A stretch of 9,941 nt of DNA, taken from assembly GCA_937888485.1 (NCBI GenBank), contig CALAQQ010000204.1, forward strand, positions 1 to 9,941, written 5' to 3'. The stretch comes from an uncultured Clostridia bacterium. GTDB taxonomy: Bacteria > Bacillota > Clostridia > Oscillospirales > Acutalibacteraceae. The position numbers and the translations under genes were made by a program. The notes under the pieces are model-generated. The model had not been told where the DNA came from, did no database searches, and worked only from the letters and a program-made list of their open reading frames with translations. Each line of letters opens with the position of its first letter. Within the stretch, counting starts at the first letter, position 1. Shown here piece by piece: positions 5,861 through 9,941 of the stretch.

Positions 5861-6019
5861 TTAAATCAAAGCAACTGTTTTCCCGATTGTATTATTGATG
5901 ATTAAGTTGTAGGTCCAGGGAGATATGAAGTCTATCGGGCCGAATCTGCCCTTTTTCACCCAGCTTTCATACTGTCTGAGGTTTTCTCTTTCTTGCCTTT
6001 TGTTTATTATGCAACATCT
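5861..6019 (-). pseudogene. Protein-like open stretch without a start codon
   Basis: After a TGA at 6022-6020 this frame is open for 52 codons to TAA (5863-5861). It reads like protein: ENLRQYESWVKKGRFGPID followed by FISPWTYNLIINN and GKTVALI, with conserved-looking aromatic and Gly-Pro residues. It has no ATG, only one internal GTG, and no ribosome binding site. Its first codons overlap the end of the ceramidase-like gene in another frame. It could be the C-terminal remnant of a decayed or deleted gene. The parent family is not recognised. Confidence 0.35.
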
Positions 6020-7764
6020 TCAGCAAGATTGTTGAGCGCACCGATGACTGTTGAGCCTGCCATACTTCCTGCCGAAAGCATTTCCTCATAATGTCTGTGA
6101 GGTTTACCGAAGAGTTTTTCGCCCGTGTCGGTGTTCCAGAGTGAATCTGCAATAAAGGGAGCATAGTCATTGTCGGGAACAATATAGCCGATTGCATCGT
6201 TGCAAAGACCCATAACAAGGACCGTCTTAATTTCACCGACAAGATCCTTTGTGTATTCAAGCTCCCAATCTGTACCGAGGTAGGACTCTGTTTTGTCAAC
6301 AACGTTGCCGTAAACGAGCTGAGGAACAAGTTCTCCGGGGACAGTAAGCATAACAATATCTGTTCCGAATTCAAGATAACCGACTTCGCTGATAATTGAG
6401 AATTTGCTCGGTGAGGATTTGTCACTGACAACCGTCATTCCGAGAAGACCCGAAACCGCGCCGAGTTCCATAAGACCGTATTCGAGAGGAATAGTGACCT
6501 CTGCCATTCTGACATTTATAACAGGAGCAATGCTTTTGGCATTTTTCTCGGCGTCAAGAATAAGTCTTGCGAATTCATAGCCGAGCTTTTTTGCATCAGC
6601 GTAATCCTGTACTGTTGGGTTTTCAGCAATCTGAGCGTTGATTTCATCAAGGATTTCCTGAGTCTTAACACCACCCTTATTAACTGAAATCGGAGCCTGT
6701 GCACCCTGTATAAAAGCAAAGTTCATGCCTGCCGCATTGATTTTTTCTTCAATGAAGTTGGGAAAATCGGCAGAAAGAAGCTTTGTTGCTCTGTCGATTG
6801 TTGTGGGATGCGCGCCGAGATTTGCAAGAACAGTGGGTCTGGAATCAGCCTTGTCGGGAACGAACTTGAAGCAGGCGATAACGTGCTGATAGCCTTCCGT
6901 ATCATATCTCTTATTAAAGATATAATCATATTCATCGTCTCTGTAGTTGTTGTTTCTTTCACTGTTTCCGATACCTGCGGTTTCAAAATAATAAAGCTCA
7001 CCGGGTTCTTTATTGAGATATGCTTCAACGATTGCATCGGATGCGCCGTCAATCATATACTCATAGAATTCGGGATCAATGCTTCTTGTTTTTTCAATAA
7101 ACGGAAGGAATGAAAAGAGATTCTGGAACATGGTTTTAATAAGAGCTTCAAGACCGAAACCCTGAGTGTCAATAACGGTATGGCAATGAGTGCTGCCTAT
7201 GTTGATTGCAACGATATCGCTTTCAACACCTTCTTCTTTGAGTTTGCGTTCAGCCTGTGCACGAATTGTGCGTACGTCATCGTTGCACACGCCGATGCCG
7301 TCGACTGTAACCATAACAACCGTGCCTCTGCCCGAATTATCGCTGATTGCAACGGCGTTTGCACCCTGGTCGTCATATACGCCGTTTATCTTTTGGGTGA
7401 AATAACCGCCTGTGTAATATTCCTTTGAACCGTCTTTGAGGTTTTCGGGAACCATGCTTGCTTTTCCGAAACCGAGGTTCCATCTTGCACCGTCTTTGGG
7501 TTTGTCAAGGAATTCTTCCATGCCTTCATAGAAGTTTTCGCTTTCGCCTGCATAGTATTCATCAACCGTTTCAAAATCCTTGGGGAAAAGTGCACCGAAT
7601 CCCATGAAAACTGCGTTGAGAAGACCGTTGATTGCGTTGGTGCAAAACATGATTCCGCTGTTGTCGGCAGCATCGGCATCGTCTGCATTGGCAAACGTGA
7701 ATGTTCCGAAGATAAGACTGATTGCGAGAATAACGGAGACTGCTTTTTTAAACTTGTTTTTCAT
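6007..7764 (-). CDS. Secreted neutral/alkaline ceramidase-superfamily amidohydrolase
   Basis: A 585-aa protein with a signal peptide (basic start, hydrophobic VSVILAISLIFGTFTFA, cut probably after ANA, about residue 27), so it is exported. The body follows the neutral ceramidase N-terminal domain: GFGKASMVP and GVYDDQGANAVAI (like the usual A-D-I-T-P and DD-L-x-A-x-A), the HxH metal motif STHCH (H193, H195), GAHPTT (H319), the nucleophile region QGAQAPISV (S360, candidate), VPGE (E478) and NDAIGYI (Y527). These match the Zn ligands known in Pseudomonas ceramidase (two His, Glu, Tyr). The family splits the amide of ceramide into sphingoid base and fatty acid. The usual GDVSPN around the serine and HTHSGP are altered here, so the substrate may be another N-acyl lipid. 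The start has AAGGAGAG upstream. It is the last gene of the operon, 25 nt after the oxidoreductase. Confidence 0.75.
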   Translation of the reverse strand: MKNKFKKAVSVILAISLIFGTFTFANADDADAADNSGIMFCTNAINGLLNAVFMGFGALFPKDFETVDEYYAGESENFYEGMEEFLDKPKDGARWNLGFGKASMVPENLKDGSKEYYTGGYFTQKINGVYDDQGANAVAISDNSGRGTVVMVTVDGIGVCNDDVRTIRAQAERKLKEEGVESDIVAINIGSTHCHTVIDTQGFGLEALIKTMFQNLFSFLPFIEKTRSIDPEFYEYMIDGASDAIVEAYLNKEPGELYYFETAGIGNSERNNNYRDDEYDYIFNKRYDTEGYQHVIACFKFVPDKADSRPTVLANLGAHPTTIDRATKLLSADFPNFIEEKINAAGMNFAFIQGAQAPISVNKGGVKTQEILDEINAQIAENPTVQDYADAKKLGYEFARLILDAEKNAKSIAPVINVRMAEVTIPLEYGLMELGAVSGLLGMTVVSDKSSPSKFSIISEVGYLEFGTDIVMLTVPGELVPQLVYGNVVDKTESYLGTDWELEYTKDLVGEIKTVLVMGLCNDAIGYIVPDNDYAPFIADSLWNTDTGEKLFGKPHRHYEEMLSAGSMAGSTVIGALNNLAEDVA

Positions 7765-7789
7765 GTTTAATTCTCTCCTTCGCTTTTAA

Positions 7790-8734
7790 TTAAAGGTTGT
7801 TGAGTATCTTGAGAACGCATTCAAGTTCTTCCGGTTTGAACTTTTCAACGGGACAGTTGTTTCTTACACAGTCTGCAAAATAAACGATTTCGTTTTCGTA
7901 TGCGTTGCTTTTGGGAAGATTGATGCTTCCCGTATCGCCGTCTGCCTGCTGTGAAAGGTTGATTTTTTCATCATCTTTGAGATGTATCATCATCTCGCCT
8001 TTTTCGTTTGTAACAATTGCCTCTTCAAACTGGAAACGGAATTCAGCCGTGAAAGGATAGGAAGCAGCATACCATGATGATTCGGAATTAACCGTGAAAT
8101 CTCCGAAATCATATGTGATGCTGACATAATCCTGTGTAGGAAGCTTTGAACGGAACTGATGAGCAACCTTCGGCATTCCGAATGCATAGACCATAAAGTC
8201 AAGGTCATGGATATGAAGGTCAAAGGGTACAAGACCGCTTCTTTTTTCGTCCATCATCCAGTTATCCCATGTCCATTTCGGATAACCGCCGAGTCTTAAC
8301 ATTGTTCCCGAAAGAAGTTTTCCGTATCTTTTGGAATCGTAGATTTCCTTGAGAAGCACATATTCGGGCCAGAAACGGAGAACATGGGCAACCATGAATT
8401 TAACGTTGTTTTTTTCTGCAGCCGAATACACTCTTTCAACGTCCTCGGTTTTGAGGGAAATGGGTTTTTCTGTTATAACATTTATCCCTTTTTCCATTGC
8501 CTTTATTGCAAAATCTGCATGGAGATATGTAGGCAGACAGATATCAAGAATATCGAGTTCTTCATTCGCAAGCATTTCATCAAAATCGGTGTAATGACGC
8601 TTGTCGGGATAATTATCCATTCTTTCAGGGCGTATATCACAAAGTGCAACAAGTTCTGCATCCTCCATTTTATCCCACGCAGGGATATGAGCACCGCTTA
8701 TTCCGCCAACACCTACAAGACCAACTTTCAGCAT
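7790..8734 (-). CDS. Gfo/Idh/MocA-family NAD(P)-dependent oxidoreductase
   Basis: A 314-aa cytoplasmic dehydrogenase, the family's usual length. The Rossmann motif is GVGGISG (8-14), the substrate-site EKP is 89-91 (ITEKPIS) and the catalytic-side motif is DLHIHDLD (172-179). Such enzymes oxidise or reduce sugars, inositols or sugar acids, often with the product handed to neighbouring glycosidases. The frame extends 30 codons further upstream but that would overlap the previous gene. ATG 8734 is preceded by AAGGAGG (8749-8743) and starts 16 nt after the GH2 stop, so I use it. The context suggests it handles a sugar released by the GH2 enzyme, or assists a redox-dependent glycosidic cleavage, but the substrate is unknown. 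Confidence 0.9.
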   Translation of the reverse strand: MLKVGLVGVGGISGAHIPAWDKMEDAELVALCDIRPERMDNYPDKRHYTDFDEMLANEELDILDICLPTYLHADFAIKAMEKGINVITEKPISLKTEDVERVYSAAEKNNVKFMVAHVLRFWPEYVLLKEIYDSKRYGKLLSGTMLRLGGYPKWTWDNWMMDEKRSGLVPFDLHIHDLDFMVYAFGMPKVAHQFRSKLPTQDYVSITYDFGDFTVNSESSWYAASYPFTAEFRFQFEEAIVTNEKGEMMIHLKDDEKINLSQQADGDTGSINLPKSNAYENEIVYFADCVRNNCPVEKFKPEELECVLKILNNL

Positions 8735-8750
8735 ATGTTTATCCTCCTTA

Positions 8751-9941
8751 TCAGTCTTCAATCGCAGCTTTGCGTGAATTGATTTTTCTGAATATTTCGG
8801 TATCGAACTTCGGCGTACGGTCATAGTAATAAAGACCGTTCTGTTCCTGCTCTATATCGTAAAGCTGTGTGTAGCAGAAGCCGAACATTCTGTAGTTATC
8901 GAGAAGTGCGTCGGTAAGACCTGCATATCTTTCAATGAGTTCTTCCTCTGTTTTCGGTGCATTTCCGTAACCCCATGCATCGCCTCTGTCGCCCCTTGAC
9001 CACTGAAGTCCGCCGTATTCGCTGACCCATGCACAGCCTTTTCCGCTGTACATCTGTCTGTCGGGGAAGCGTTCATAGAGAACATTTTCAGTCATGAGCT
9101 TATCATAGTTTTCTTTGAAGACATGATAATCCTGTTCATAGTCATGAACATCATAAATATCGGTTTCAACATGGAAGTTACCGCTTGTATCAATGCAGGG
9201 ACGGGTTTCATCCATGTGTTTTGTAACTCTGTAAATTGTTCTGAGAATGCTGTCATACTGTTTTCTGCCGTTTATATCCCATGTTTCGTTGAACGGACAC
9301 CAGCCGATGATTGAGGGATGGTTGAAATCTCTTTCAACACATTCGCACCATTCGGTGAGCATGGCTTCGAGAGCTCTTTCATCCGACCAGTCAAGCCCCC
9401 AGTTGCCGTATTCACCCCAGACAATGTAGCCGAGTCTGTCGCAATGGTAAATGAATCTCTTTTCAAAAACCTTCTGATGAAGTCTTGCACCGTTGAATCC
9501 GACTGCTAACGAAATCTTGACATCGTTTTCGAGAGCTTCATCTGAAGGTGCGGTATAAATTCCGTCGGGATAGAAGCCCTGGTCAAGAACAAGTCTCTGG
9601 AAAACGGATTTTCCGTTTATAAGGAATTTATAATCATCAAGCTTTACATTGCGAAGACCGAAATAACTCTTTATTTTGTCTTCACCGAAGGTCAGCTCAA
9701 GGTCGTAAAGTCTTCCGTTGCCTACTTCCCAGAGATGAATTTCGTCAAGCTTTATTTCGCCTGTGATTGTTGAAACTGCTTTCTTTGAGAATGAGCCCAT
9801 TGCCTTGCCTTCGTATGATGCGCATGCAGTGAATTCACCATCGCCTTCAACAACAGCCGAAATTGCAATAACACCGTTGATATAGTCGGGATAAAGCTTG
9901 AAGCTCTTTATGTATGCCTTTGGAACAAATTCAAGCCATAC
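8751..9941 (-). CDS. Glycoside hydrolase family 2 beta-glycosidase, C-terminal 396 residues
   Basis: The frame stays open to the right edge, so the 5' end (N-terminal jelly-roll and any signal peptide) is missing. The visible part starts in the sugar-binding domain (VWLEFVPKAYI...LYPDYINGVIAI), passes an Ig-like domain (GRLYDLELTFG...YFGLRNVKL), then the TIM barrel with GFNGARLHQKV and CDRLGYIVWGEYGNWG. The acid/base Glu lies in HPSIIGWCPFNETWD (codon 9285-9287) and the nucleophile Glu in WVSEYGG (codon 9018-9020), both expected of GH2. The likely activity is beta-galactosidase, beta-glucuronidase or a related beta-glycosidase; nothing fixes the sugar. It ends soon after the barrel (FGFCYTQLYDIEQEQNGL...), without the extra C-terminal domains of large LacZ proteins. 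It is the first visible gene of the operon with the oxidoreductase and the ceramidase-like gene. Confidence 0.9.
   Translation of the reverse strand, partial: VWLEFVPKAYIKSFKLYPDYINGVIAISAVVEGDGEFTACASYEGKAMGSFSKKAVSTITGEIKLDEIHLWEVGNGRLYDLELTFGEDKIKSYFGLRNVKLDDYKFLINGKSVFQRLVLDQGFYPDGIYTAPSDEALENDVKISLAVGFNGARLHQKVFEKRFIYHCDRLGYIVWGEYGNWGLDWSDERALEAMLTEWCECVERDFNHPSIIGWCPFNETWDINGRKQYDSILRTIYRVTKHMDETRPCIDTSGNFHVETDIYDVHDYEQDYHVFKENYDKLMTENVLYERFPDRQMYSGKGCAWVSEYGGLQWSRGDRGDAWGYGNAPKTEEELIERYAGLTDALLDNYRMFGFCYTQLYDIEQEQNGLYYYDRTPKFDTEIFRKINSRKAAIED

Noticed and set aside
5967..6431. Minus-strand open frame of 154 codons inside the ceramidase-like gene
   Set aside because: It is an alternative frame of a gene with conserved motifs; the translation is low-complexity and lacks a ribosome binding site.
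8735..8824. 30-codon upstream extension of the oxidoreductase
   Set aside because: It would overlap the GH2 gene and lacks a ribosome binding site; the ATG at 8734 has AAGGAGG and starts directly before the Rossmann motif.

Overview
The window looks like chromosome of a low-to-moderate GC Gram-positive anaerobe, probably a gut Clostridia (Oscillospiraceae/Lachnospiraceae type). This rests on the AGGAGG-like ribosome binding sites, the near-consensus sigma-A promoters and the gene content (secreted and intracellular glycan enzymes, GNAT/radical SAM genes, XRE regulators). No ribosomal marker is present, so the taxonomy is inference.

Left part, plus strand (1-3857). It begins with the 3' end of a sialidase-fold (BNR/Asp-box) beta-propeller glycosidase. 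A strong promoter, with an 8-bp inverted repeat bracketing its -35 box, then drives a gene fusing an excisionase/MerR-type DNA-binding head to a HipA-like kinase. A 305-bp gene-free stretch follows. It holds three tandem 11-bp repeats (GGACATT core), a 23-nt piece resembling the 3' end of a tRNA, and a 16-bp palindrome, and may be the edge or scar of an integrated element. Next come a 68-aa unknown protein, an overlapping 57-aa XRE regulator, and a 364-aa SAP-domain protein with its own promoter inside the XRE gene. Two hairpin terminators, one per strand, separate this part from the convergent genes.

Middle, minus strand (3999-5769). A tight three-gene operon is read right to left: GNAT acetyltransferase, second GNAT acetyltransferase, short radical SAM enzyme (1-nt gap, coupled). 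A hairpin terminator sits about 20 nt upstream of the first GNAT start codon. Beside it is a 52-codon protein-like open stretch with no start codon, possibly a gene remnant.

Right part, minus strand (6007-9941, running off the edge). An operon is read in the order GH2 beta-glycosidase (5' end missing), Gfo/Idh/MocA oxidoreductase, secreted ceramidase-superfamily amidohydrolase, with intergenic gaps of only 16 and 25 nt. With the BNR glycosidase at the left edge, this suggests a glycoconjugate-foraging neighbourhood. Pairing of a beta-glycosidase with a ceramidase-like enzyme raises glycosphingolipid use as an untested idea.
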